The notes under the pieces: generated by a model | What the model was told of the DNA's origin: nothing | Seen by the model: only the letters and a program-made list of their open reading frames with translations | Databases searched by the model: none | In this document: piece after piece, positions 6,696-13,265 of the stretch | Layout of the letters: every line of letters begins with the position of its first letter | How positions within the stretch are numbered: position 1 is the first letter of the stretch | Translations under genes and position numbers: made by a program | Assembly: GCA_021796315.1 (NCBI GenBank) | Contig: JAJYOH010000092.1 | Span: 1 to 13,764 of the forward strand | From: Chloroflexota bacterium | Lineage (GTDB): Bacteria > Chloroflexota > Anaerolineae > Anaerolineales > Villigracilaceae | Direction: 5' to 3' | Length of the DNA stretch: 13,764 nucleotides

Positions 6696-6886
6696 GCCGC
6701 TGTCTCTTGAGTAAACAATTGTCTCGACTTTAACAAAATCCCCTATCAATTCCTTGACAACATTCATCACCCCGCATAAAATCCGCCTGTCTTTGGAACA
6801 AAAACGGCTCAAAAAGACGCAAAATTCATCTCATCATTAGTTGGTCAAAAAGTTACGCTCTGCGGGTCCTATCCCCGTCAGGATCG
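6696..6886 (+). repeat. Direct repeat copy 3 (lacks the terminator and tail of copies 1 and 2)
   Basis: Homologous to copies 1 and 2 from GCCGCTGTCTC (6696) through promoter and RNA core to GGATCGC. Homology to the other copies then stops and an unrelated terminator follows. The break lies inside the conserved RNA, which marks a recombination or substitution junction. Confidence 0.82.
6754..6782 (+). promoter_or_regulatory. Sigma70-like promoter of ncRNA copy 3
   Basis: TTGACA (6754-6759), a 17-nt spacer and TAAAAT (6777-6782). The predicted start is the G of GTCTTT at 6789. Confidence 0.72.
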
Positions 6887-6931
6887 CCAAATCTAGAAGA
6901 CTTGATGAAGTGTTCATCAAGTCTTCTTTTT
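6789..6931 (+). ncRNA. Putative small RNA, copy 3 (variant 3' end)
   Basis: The predicted transcript is about 143 nt. The core matches the other copies up to GGATCGC, apart from C(A)GGAT, which breaks one inner pair, and CGCCA instead of CGCAG, which weakens the outer stem. The T-arm-like stem GCGGG / CCCGT is unchanged, and here it is followed by GGATCGCCA, as in a tRNA acceptor 3' strand. The terminator is unrelated in sequence, so the pairing between core and terminator seen in copies 1 and 2 is not possible. mvaD begins 180 nt after the terminator on the same strand, so a leader role cannot be excluded for this copy. Confidence 0.6.
6895..6931 (+). terminator. Rho-independent terminator of ncRNA copy 3
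   Basis: A perfect 15-bp stem AGAAGACTTGATGAA / TTCATCAAGTCTTCT (6895-6909 / 6913-6927) with a 3-nt loop, running into TTTTT (6927-6931). Confidence 0.88.
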
Positions 6932-7110
6932 CGCCTTCTCCATTAATGGACATGGTAAACTTGACTTGTTTCCCCAAAACATTATAAGTTGCGATGTAAT
7001 CACAAGAGAACAGTATTTTTACGCAACCCATTTGCCATCAAAGAAAGAAAAAGGGCCATAATAGTTGGCATTTTTCTAAAATTGCCCATCAATTTGCAAG
7101 TCGAGACGAT

Positions 7111-8091
7111 ATGAAAACTCTTTCAGCCACCGCTCAGGCAAATCCAAATATTGCTTTCATCAAATATTGGGGCAACCGCGACAACACCTTGCGACTCCCG
7201 TCCAACGGTTCCATCTCGATGAATCTGGATGGGCTGTTGACGCGGACAACTGTCTCTTTCTCCGCACCCATCCGGACCGATAAATTGTTTCTAAACAAGA
7301 AGCCGGTTCATGTCCCCGGCCTGGAGCGCGTCAGCGCGATGCTCGATCTGGTGCGCAGTATGGCTGGAATGGATCAGCGTGCAGAAGTTCTCAGCGAGAA
7401 TAATTTTCCGTCTGGCGCGGGGATTGCCTCGTCGGCATCAGCGTTTGCGGCGCTGGCTTTAGCGGCGAGCAAAGCCGCCGGTCTGGATTTGAACGAGCGC
7501 GAACTTTCGCGGCTGGCGCGGCGCGGTTCCGGCTCGGCATCGCGTTCCATCCCCGGCGGATTTGTCGAATGGCAGGTCGGTGCAGGCGATGAGGATTCGA
7601 TTGCCTTTTCGATTGCGCCGCCGGAGCATTGGGCATTGGTTGATTGCATTGCTGTTGTCAGTTCTGCTCATAAAAAAACCGGTTCAACCGAAGGCCATGC
7701 CATCGCGGGGACGAGTCCGCTGCAAGCCGCGCGCGTGGCCGACGCGCCTCGTCGACTCGACTTGTGTCGGCGTGCGATTCTGAATCGTGACTTTGGTACG
7801 TTGGCTTCCATCGTCGAATTGGATTCAGACATGATGCACGCCGTGATGATGACTTCTTCGCCTGCCCTGCATTATTGGCAGCCAGCTTCGATGGCAGTGA
7901 TGAAAGCCGTCCGGGGATGGCGCGGGGAAGGGAGTCCGGCTTGTTACACGGTGGATGCCGGGGCGAATGTCCACGTTATTTGTCCCGAAAAAGACGCAAG
8001 CGAGATCACTGCGCGTCTGCATAAGATTGCGGGCGTTAAAGATGTCCTCACAGCGCGCGTTGGCGGTCCGGCAAAAGTGATTGAGGAATAA
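7111..8091 (+). CDS. mvaD: Diphosphomevalonate decarboxylase (mevalonate pathway)
   Basis: A cytoplasmic 326-residue GHMP-superfamily enzyme. It uses ATP to decarboxylate mevalonate 5-diphosphate to isopentenyl diphosphate. Family motifs are all present: PNIAFIKYWGNRD with K18, LPSNGSISMNL, the phosphate loop FPSGAGIASSASAFAAL (99-115), SGSASRSIPGGFVEW with R145, and TVDAGANVH with the catalytic-base aspartate D282. Length and residues fit the classical enzyme. Some Chloroflexota homologues (the Roseiflexus enzyme) act on mevalonate 5-phosphate instead, so the substrate is open. Start ATG 7111 gives the expected N-terminus, though no strong ribosome binding site precedes it. It follows small RNA copy 3 by 180 nt. 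Other pathway genes are not in the window. Confidence 0.93.
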   Translation: MKTLSATAQANPNIAFIKYWGNRDNTLRLPSNGSISMNLDGLLTRTTVSFSAPIRTDKLFLNKKPVHVPGLERVSAMLDLVRSMAGMDQRAEVLSENNFPSGAGIASSASAFAALALAASKAAGLDLNERELSRLARRGSGSASRSIPGGFVEWQVGAGDEDSIAFSIAPPEHWALVDCIAVVSSAHKKTGSTEGHAIAGTSPLQAARVADAPRRLDLCRRAILNRDFGTLASIVELDSDMMHAVMMTSSPALHYWQPASMAVMKAVRGWRGEGSPACYTVDAGANVHVICPEKDASEITARLHKIAGVKDVLTARVGGPAKVIEE

Positions 8092-8100
8092 ATTTCAGCA

Positions 8101-8190
8101 TGTCATTGCGAGGCGTTTTTTGCCGAAGCAATCTCCTCTTTCTGAAATGGGGATTGCTTCGGCAGGAAGAACGCCTTCCTCGCAACGACG
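8101..8190. repeat. REP-like palindromic repeat (TCATTGCGAG type)
   Basis: The sequence starts TGTCATTGCGAGGCG, continues GCCGAAGCAATCTCC, and returns as GGGGATTGCTTCGGC and CGCCTTCCTCGCAACGACG. The arms are complementary over most of their length, giving a large imperfect hairpin. It is the familiar dispersed intergenic palindrome containing CATTGCGAG...GAAGCAATC, found in many bacterial genomes. It lies between mvaD and rseP and may also limit read-through. Confidence 0.8.
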
Positions 8191-8226
8191 TTGATACCTG
8201 TTCATCTGCCGCTCATTTAAACCAGA

Positions 8227-8246
8227 TATAATCAAACTCAGGTGAA
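8227..8246 (+). promoter_or_regulatory. Candidate -10 box and ribosome binding site of rseP
   Basis: TATAAT at 8227-8232 lies 17 nt before the rseP start, followed by AGGTGA (8240-8245). No convincing -35 is seen at the usual distance. The ribosome binding site fixes the ATG at 8250. Confidence 0.5.
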
Positions 8247-8249
8247 TAA

Positions 8250-9710
8250 ATGAATACTTCTATTTTAACTATTTTAGCCTTCGTTGCTGTGTTCGCAGGC
8301 GTGGTCTTTATCCATGAATTTGGACATTTTATCGTGGCGCAGCTCTTGAAAGTAGAAGTCGAAGAATTTGGCTTTGGGTTGCCGCCGCGCATGTTAACGA
8401 TGTGGCGCGAAAAAGGCTACATTATTCTAAAAAGCGGAAAGCGGCTGGTGGTCCCGCGCACGTTTGGCCTGCCCTTCGGCTGGTCAGCGGTGCTCAATCG
8501 TGAGTTGAAGTTGACCGCTGACCAAGTGGATGGCCAGTTTGTCCTGCGGACTTTGGAATGGACTGAAGTCTCTCCAGAAAAAAAGAAAAACAACACCAAT
8601 GATCCGCTAAAGAAAAGTGAAATCCATGTGGATGAAACGGGCCGCATTCTCGACTCGCACACTGTTGCCGCTGGTGAGACGGCGCGACAGGTAGTTGTAG
8701 GCGAGCATTCCGGCAGTGTCAAGTTGACCGATGTGATCACCGAGGCTCATCCCGGCGTGGAGTTTACGCTCAACTGGCTTCCGATTGGCGGCTTTGTGCG
8801 GCCTAAAGGCGAGAACGATCCTTCTGTTCCGGGCGGTCTGGCCGCTTCCAGTCCGTGGACGCGGCTGGCTGTTTTGTTCGCCGGGCCGATCATGAACCTG
8901 CTGTTGGGCATTGTGGTCTTTAGCCTTTTGTTCTACCAGATGGGCGTGCCCGATTACAACCAGGTGCAAGTTGGCGCGGTGCTGGCGGATTCTCCAGCGG
9001 CGCAAGCTGGTATTCGGGTTGATGATGTAATTGCCGCTGTAAATGGCACAACCATTACGAATGCAACTCAATTGCACGACATCATTTATGCCAACCTTGA
9101 TAAGCCGGTTGCATTTACTGTTCATCGCGGTAAAGAAACGCTTACACTTACAGCCACACCTTTGAGCAGCCGTCCGACTGATAAGGGCGCGCTGGGCATC
9201 TCGATGGGACCGGCCATCGTGCAGTCAGGATCGATCACCGAATCACTTCAATACGGCGCAATGGCTGTGTATTTACAAGCGCGTGCTCTTGTTCTGCTCC
9301 CGGCTCAAATGATCCGCGGCCAGGTTAATCCGCAGGAAGGCCGCATCATTGGCATCAAAGGCATCTATGATCTTTTTGGACAGGCTGTCAATCGAGACGT
9401 GCAAAGCCGCGAGCCGGCTGCATCGACGCCCTCTGCGCCCGTATCATCATCTTCGCCGACACCCACCTTCTTCACGCTTCAACTGATCGGCGCGCTCACC
9501 ATCAGCCTTGGCGTGCTCAACCTGTTCCCGTTCCCTGCTCTCGACGGCGGGCGCATTTTGTTCGTTTTACCGGAACTCATCATTCGCCGCCGCATCCCGC
9601 CTGAATGGGAAAACAGAATCAACGCTGTGGGCATGGCGCTCTTGTTGCTCCTCATGCTCTACGTCAACGTTATGGATTTTGTTAATCCCGCAATTACCAA
9701 CCTGCCGTAA
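8250..9710 (+). CDS. rseP: RseP-like site-2 protease (M50 family intramembrane zinc metalloprotease)
   Basis: A 486-residue inner-membrane protease that cleaves transmembrane segments, in relatives anti-sigma factors or signal-peptide remnants. TM1 (about 5-21) leads into the zinc motif HEFGH (22-26). FAGP (210-213) starts the second membrane segment, ending in YQMGVPDY. One PDZ domain covers about 238-300 (VLADSPAAQAGIRVDDVIAAVNG). The third zinc ligand is D432 in NLFPFPALDGGR, followed by a last TM near LLLLLMLYVNVMDF. All catalytic residues are present. Between TM1 and FAGP there is a long charged insert (about 90-150, with KKKNNTNDPLKK), making it longer than the usual roughly 450. Its TAA stop overlaps the next ATG by one base, so the HEAT-repeat gene is translationally coupled. 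Confidence 0.93.
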   Translation: MNTSILTILAFVAVFAGVVFIHEFGHFIVAQLLKVEVEEFGFGLPPRMLTMWREKGYIILKSGKRLVVPRTFGLPFGWSAVLNRELKLTADQVDGQFVLRTLEWTEVSPEKKKNNTNDPLKKSEIHVDETGRILDSHTVAAGETARQVVVGEHSGSVKLTDVITEAHPGVEFTLNWLPIGGFVRPKGENDPSVPGGLAASSPWTRLAVLFAGPIMNLLLGIVVFSLLFYQMGVPDYNQVQVGAVLADSPAAQAGIRVDDVIAAVNGTTITNATQLHDIIYANLDKPVAFTVHRGKETLTLTATPLSSRPTDKGALGISMGPAIVQSGSITESLQYGAMAVYLQARALVLLPAQMIRGQVNPQEGRIIGIKGIYDLFGQAVNRDVQSREPAASTPSAPVSSSSPTPTFFTLQLIGALTISLGVLNLFPFPALDGGRILFVLPELIIRRRIPPEWENRINAVGMALLLLLMLYVNVMDFVNPAITNLP

Positions 9711-10699
9711 TGACCGAAAAAAAATCACCCAGCCCAAAAATAATTGACGACTTGCTGGATGGCTCGAAGGATTTTTCGCGCCGATCCCTTCAACAGCTTT
9801 CGGATATCGACCCTGCTTCGCTCAAAACTTTGATGGAAGCCTGGCCCCGCGTCCAACCGGAACGCAAGCGGCTCCTGCTCGAGGAACTTCATTCCCTGGC
9901 TGACGACGACACCCTCGTCTCGTTTGACGATTTCGCGCGCACCATGCTGACCGACGCAGACGCGCAAGTGCGGGCAGGCGCCATCCGTCTGCTGGATGAG
10001 TGCGAGGATCTAAAACTTATTCCCGTCTTTATCAAAATCCTGACGGGCGATGACAATGCAGATACGCGCGCCGAAGCCGCGATTGCGTTGGGAAAATATG
10101 TCGAGTTGGGCGAGCTTGAAGAAATCAGCGAAAAGGTTCAACGTCAAGTGGAAGATGCGTTGCTGGCAAAAGTCAACAGCGACGATCAACTTCTTGTGCG
10201 GCGCAACGCGCTCGAAGCGCTTGGCTACTCGTCCCGCCCTGAAGTTATCACGGTGATAGAGTCGGCATATCATCGCGAGAATCCCGATTGGCAGGCGAGT
10301 GCATTGTTCGCGATGGGACGTTCTGCTGATGAACGCTGGGAAGATCATGTTCTTTCCAGCTTGTTGGATGAAATTGAAATCGTGCGTCTTGCGGCGGTCG
10401 AGGCTGCCGGTGAGCTGGGTTTGGACTCTGCCCGCATGGCTTTGTTTAAATTGCTGGAAGACGAAGACGATGATGACATCGCCGCGGCCGCCATCTGGTC
10501 GCTTTCACAGGTCGGCGGCGAAGATGTCCGCATTTATATTCAAAACCTGATCGACCAAAGTGAAGACGATGAACAAGTGGAATTTCTTGAAGATGCTCTT
10601 GAAAACCTGTTCTTCACCGAAGACTTGGCAAAGTTCGATCTCATGAATTTGGATGCCGACGATGAGCTTGTTGAAACAGAACCAGACGAAGACGAATAA
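9710..10699 (+). CDS. HEAT-repeat protein
   Basis: A 329-residue soluble protein made of helical HEAT / PBS-lyase-like repeats from about residue 60 to 290. Successive units are VRAGAIRLLDECEDLKLIPV, TRAEAAIALGKYVEL, VRRNALEALGYSSRPEV, WQASALFAMGRSADERW, VRLAAVEAAGELGLDSA and IAAAAIWSLSQVGGEDV. The C-terminus is strongly acidic (DADDELVETEPDEDE). There is no signal peptide or membrane segment. Such repeats form a curved scaffold for protein binding; no enzymatic motif is visible. The start overlaps the rseP stop (TAATG), implying co-translation, and a strong hairpin ends the unit at 10745. A role as a partner of the protease is inferred from context only. Confidence 0.85.
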   Translation: MTEKKSPSPKIIDDLLDGSKDFSRRSLQQLSDIDPASLKTLMEAWPRVQPERKRLLLEELHSLADDDTLVSFDDFARTMLTDADAQVRAGAIRLLDECEDLKLIPVFIKILTGDDNADTRAEAAIALGKYVELGELEEISEKVQRQVEDALLAKVNSDDQLLVRRNALEALGYSSRPEVITVIESAYHRENPDWQASALFAMGRSADERWEDHVLSSLLDEIEIVRLAAVEAAGELGLDSARMALFKLLEDEDDDDIAAAAIWSLSQVGGEDVRIYIQNLIDQSEDDEQVEFLEDALENLFFTEDLAKFDLMNLDADDELVETEPDEDE

Positions 10700-10744
10700 T
10701 TACCGATAAGGTCATGGAAAAAGTTCGGGGCAAAGTTTTCCAAC

Positions 10745-10789
10745 AAATTCGTTGCGAACAAGAAATGTTGTTCGCAACGAATTTTATTT
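10745..10789. terminator. Strong hairpin terminator after the rseP-HEAT unit
   Basis: A perfect 17-bp stem: AAATTCGTTGCGAACAA (10745-10761) with its complement (10768-10784), a 6-nt loop, and TTTTATTT after it. The stem is flanked by As on the left, so it could work in both directions. It lies 45 nt after the HEAT gene stop. Confidence 0.88.
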
Positions 10790-10826
10790 AAGGGTCGGCA
10801 TATATGCTTTTACATGCTTTGCGGTT

Positions 10827-10832
10827 TACAAT
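10827..10832 (+). promoter_or_regulatory. Candidate -10 box very close to the AEC transporter start
   Basis: TACAAT at 10827-10832 is only 7 nt upstream of the ATG at 10839, and CCCC rather than a ribosome binding site precedes the ATG. If used, transcription would begin at or near the start codon, giving a leaderless message. There is no convincing -35. Confidence 0.35.
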
Positions 10833-10838
10833 ATCCCC

Positions 10839-11756
10839 ATGCCGCTGAACGAGCTGTTTACAACCTTTGCCAATAACCTCCTGCCCATCCTGCTGCTCAG
10901 CGGTGCGGGCCTTTTGCTTGGCAAAACCATTTCAATCGATTCACGCAGTCTCGGGCGTGTGGTCTTTTATGTGTTCAGTCCAATTCTGGTTTTCAATCTG
11001 CTCGTACATACTGAACTTAAGTCTGGCGACATATTTCTCACGATGGGTTTTACTGCCACGGTCTGTCTTGCAACGGGACTGCTCGCCTTGTTACTTGGAA
11101 AATTATTGCGCTTTGACCGTCCCGTGCTGATGGCGATCCTGCTCACTTCGGTCTTCGGCAATACCGGGAATTATGGCCTGCCGCTTGTTTCATTTGCCTT
11201 CGGCAAGGACGCCCTGGCATTTGCAACTCTTTGCTATGTGACCGTGTCCATCCTCACCAATACTTTTGGCGTGCTGATCGCATCGCTTGGCCACATGGAC
11301 ATCAAGTCTGCATTGTTGGGACTCTTCAAAGTCCCAACAATGTACGCGGTGCTTGTGGCCGCCCTGCTCAACCGTTTTCATCTTGTTTTGCCGATCCCTC
11401 TGGCCCGCACGGTCGAGCTCGCCGCCAATGGCAGCATTCCCGTAATGGTCATCCTGCTTGGGTTGGAACTCTCGCGGTTTCAATGGTCGCGTAATTTCCA
11501 GGCGGTGGGACTGAGCGTTACAATGCGTCTGCTGGCCGGGCCTGCCATCGGGTTATTGCTCGCCGTTCCATTCGGTTTGCAGGGTGTTGCGCGGCAGGGA
11601 AGTGTGGTTGAAGCCTCGATGCCGGCTGCGGTGATGAACACAGTGCTGGCGACCGAATATGGCCTCGATACATCGCTGGTGACTGCCATGGTTTTCGTCG
11701 GCACGATACTCAGTCCGCTGACGCTCACGCCGTTGTTGTTTTATCTGGGAAGGTAA
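10839..11756 (+). CDS. AEC-family transporter (auxin efflux carrier family)
   Basis: A 305-residue integral membrane protein of the usual length for bacterial AEC carriers. It has about ten hydrophobic segments, for example NLLPILLLSGAGLLLGKTIS, VVFYVFSPILVFNLLV, ATGLLALLLGKLL and LLTSVFGNTGNYGLPLVSFA. The NTGNYGLPL stretch and the repeated motif near PAAVMNTVLATEYG are family hallmarks. Relatives export organic anions or other small metabolites; the substrate cannot be told. Start ATG 10839 is chosen because the longer frame (TTG at 10752) would begin inside the terminator hairpin. The next gene starts 2 nt after the stop, so the two are very likely co-transcribed. Confidence 0.88.
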   Translation: MPLNELFTTFANNLLPILLLSGAGLLLGKTISIDSRSLGRVVFYVFSPILVFNLLVHTELKSGDIFLTMGFTATVCLATGLLALLLGKLLRFDRPVLMAILLTSVFGNTGNYGLPLVSFAFGKDALAFATLCYVTVSILTNTFGVLIASLGHMDIKSALLGLFKVPTMYAVLVAALLNRFHLVLPIPLARTVELAANGSIPVMVILLGLELSRFQWSRNFQAVGLSVTMRLLAGPAIGLLLAVPFGLQGVARQGSVVEASMPAAVMNTVLATEYGLDTSLVTAMVFVGTILSPLTLTPLLFYLGR

Positions 11757-11758
11757 CA

Positions 11759-12982
11759 ATGCGAAGAACACGCACACTATCTTTTTTCTTTCTTCTCGCG
11801 TTGATCAGCTTTGGGTTCACGCGCCCGTCTCAAGGTCAGGGCGGATTCGATGTGGTCAGCCCTGGCGTTGCGTACAATTTCGGACAACAGATCACGTTCA
11901 CTGCGCGGCTTGTTTCCACATCCGGTTCTCCGATCACACAAGCCACCATTTCGTTTCGCGATGTCAACGAGCAGAATACACGCGTCGAACCATTGACCAT
12001 CAATCCCGATGGCGCAACATCTTTTCAATATGACGCATCGCAGAATGTATTGCCGCCATTTGCCACCATTGTTTTTTCTTATCAGGTTACGTTCGCAAGC
12101 GGACAAACTGCCACAAGCGCCGCCTATTATTTTCGCTACGAAGACAATCGTTTCGCATGGAAGTCCGTGAACGATGGAGCTGTGACTGCGCACTGGTATA
12201 ACGGCGATGACGCGTTCGGTCATGCTGCGCTGGATGCGGCGCGCGTGAGCTTGCAAAATATAAGCCAGATGATGAATGTGTCGCTTGCTTCTTCGCCGCT
12301 GGACATATATGTATATGCCAACGCGGCTGATCTGCAAAGCGCCCTGACGCTTGGCGGCAGGCAATGGATCGCCGGTCATGCTGATCCGGCGCTGGGGGTG
12401 GTGATGGTCTCGGTCACGCCGGGCGATACGCAGACCATTGAATTGCAAAGACAGGTGCCGCACGAACTGGCGCACGTGATGTTATATCGAAATATCGGCG
12501 AGGCAGGATATAACCGCTTGCCTGCATGGTTGAACGAAGGTATCGCGTCGATGGCGGAACTTTATCCAAACCCGGATTATGCCCACGCGCTCACGCAGGC
12601 AAGTAAGAATAATACCTTAATGCCCTTCGCGGACTTATGCGGTTCCTTCCCGGCTGACAGCGGCGGCGCTTTTCTGGCCTATGCTCAATCTGAATCTTTT
12701 GTCCGCTATCTGCGCTCCACTTATGGCGATACCGGTTTGAATGCACTGACCCAATCCTACGCTGACGGCCTCGACTGTGATCTGGGTGCGATGCGCGCTC
12801 TCGGCACGCCGCTCGGCCAGCTTGATACGCGCTGGCGCGAATCCGCTTTGGGGCAAAACGTGGCCGGCGTGGCTCTGAGTAATTTGCTGCCGTACATTAT
12901 TTTGTTGGCGCTGGTTTTGATCGTCCCTGTTTGGAGCGCGTTGGCTGTCATAATCGGGAGGAGGAAGAATGCCGGAAAATGA
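11759..12982 (+). CDS. Secreted, membrane-anchored peptidase MA-like metalloprotease
   Basis: A 407-residue protein with an N-terminal signal peptide (positive MRRTRT, then LSFFFLLALISFGF) and a C-terminal membrane anchor (PYIILLALVLIVPVWSALAV) ending in basic residues. The bulk should face outside. The N-terminal roughly 100 residues look like a beta-rich module (VAYNFGQQITFTARL). The catalytic domain has the zinc motif HELAH (235-239) and a downstream glutamate at 260 in PAWLNEGIASMAE, as in gluzincin-type peptidase MA proteins. It starts 2 nt after the AEC gene and its end overlaps the acylphosphatase start by 14 nt. Substrate unknown; cell-surface protein turnover is a guess. Confidence 0.85.
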   Translation: MRRTRTLSFFFLLALISFGFTRPSQGQGGFDVVSPGVAYNFGQQITFTARLVSTSGSPITQATISFRDVNEQNTRVEPLTINPDGATSFQYDASQNVLPPFATIVFSYQVTFASGQTATSAAYYFRYEDNRFAWKSVNDGAVTAHWYNGDDAFGHAALDAARVSLQNISQMMNVSLASSPLDIYVYANAADLQSALTLGGRQWIAGHADPALGVVMVSVTPGDTQTIELQRQVPHELAHVMLYRNIGEAGYNRLPAWLNEGIASMAELYPNPDYAHALTQASKNNTLMPFADLCGSFPADSGGAFLAYAQSESFVRYLRSTYGDTGLNALTQSYADGLDCDLGAMRALGTPLGQLDTRWRESALGQNVAGVALSNLLPYIILLALVLIVPVWSALAVIIGRRKNAGK

Positions 12983-13265
12983 AATCATCCGCATTCACAT
13001 GTGGGTCACGGGACGCGTGCAGGGCGTTGGCTTCCGCGCTCACGTGGAATATCATGCGCGGCAGGTTGGGGGCATCACCGGCTGGGCGAGGAATGTCGGT
13101 TATGACGTTGTTGAAGTTGTTGCAGAGGGGGAGCGAAGTTCTGTGGAAAGATTTGCAAAATTGGTGAAACAGGGTCCCGCAGGTGCGCACGTCAACGAAT
13201 CGCGCCTGGAGGAAGAAACGCCGACAGGCGAGTTTTCTGAATTCAGCGTCAGACGAAGTTTATAA
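12969..13265 (+). CDS. acyP: Acylphosphatase
   Basis: A small cytoplasmic enzyme of 98 residues that hydrolyses acyl phosphates such as acetyl phosphate or carbamoyl phosphate. The signature GRVQGVGFRAHV carries the phosphate-binding loop and catalytic R23. GWARNVGYD carries the catalytic asparagine N42. A slightly long C-terminus follows (PTGEFSEFSVRRSL). The start overlaps the previous gene by 14 nt and has a strong GGAGGAGGAAG ribosome binding site just before it, which decides the start. Its TAA stop (13263-13265) is directly adjacent to the end of the convergent tlyA gene (13260). Confidence 0.94.
   Translation: MPENEIIRIHMWVTGRVQGVGFRAHVEYHARQVGGITGWARNVGYDVVEVVAEGERSSVERFAKLVKQGPAGAHVNESRLEEETPTGEFSEFSVRRSL

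Noticed and set aside
783..6935. CRISPR array or classical integron
   Set aside because: Repeats are hundreds of bases long and kilobases apart, there are no cas genes, and no integrase gene or attC-type short sites are visible.
6837..7031. Minus-strand 64-codon ORF (MGCVKILFSCDYIATYNV...)
   Set aside because: The first half looks vaguely protein-like, but there is no ribosome binding site, and the second half is antisense to the small RNA core and its terminator. Possibly a gene remnant, not supportable.
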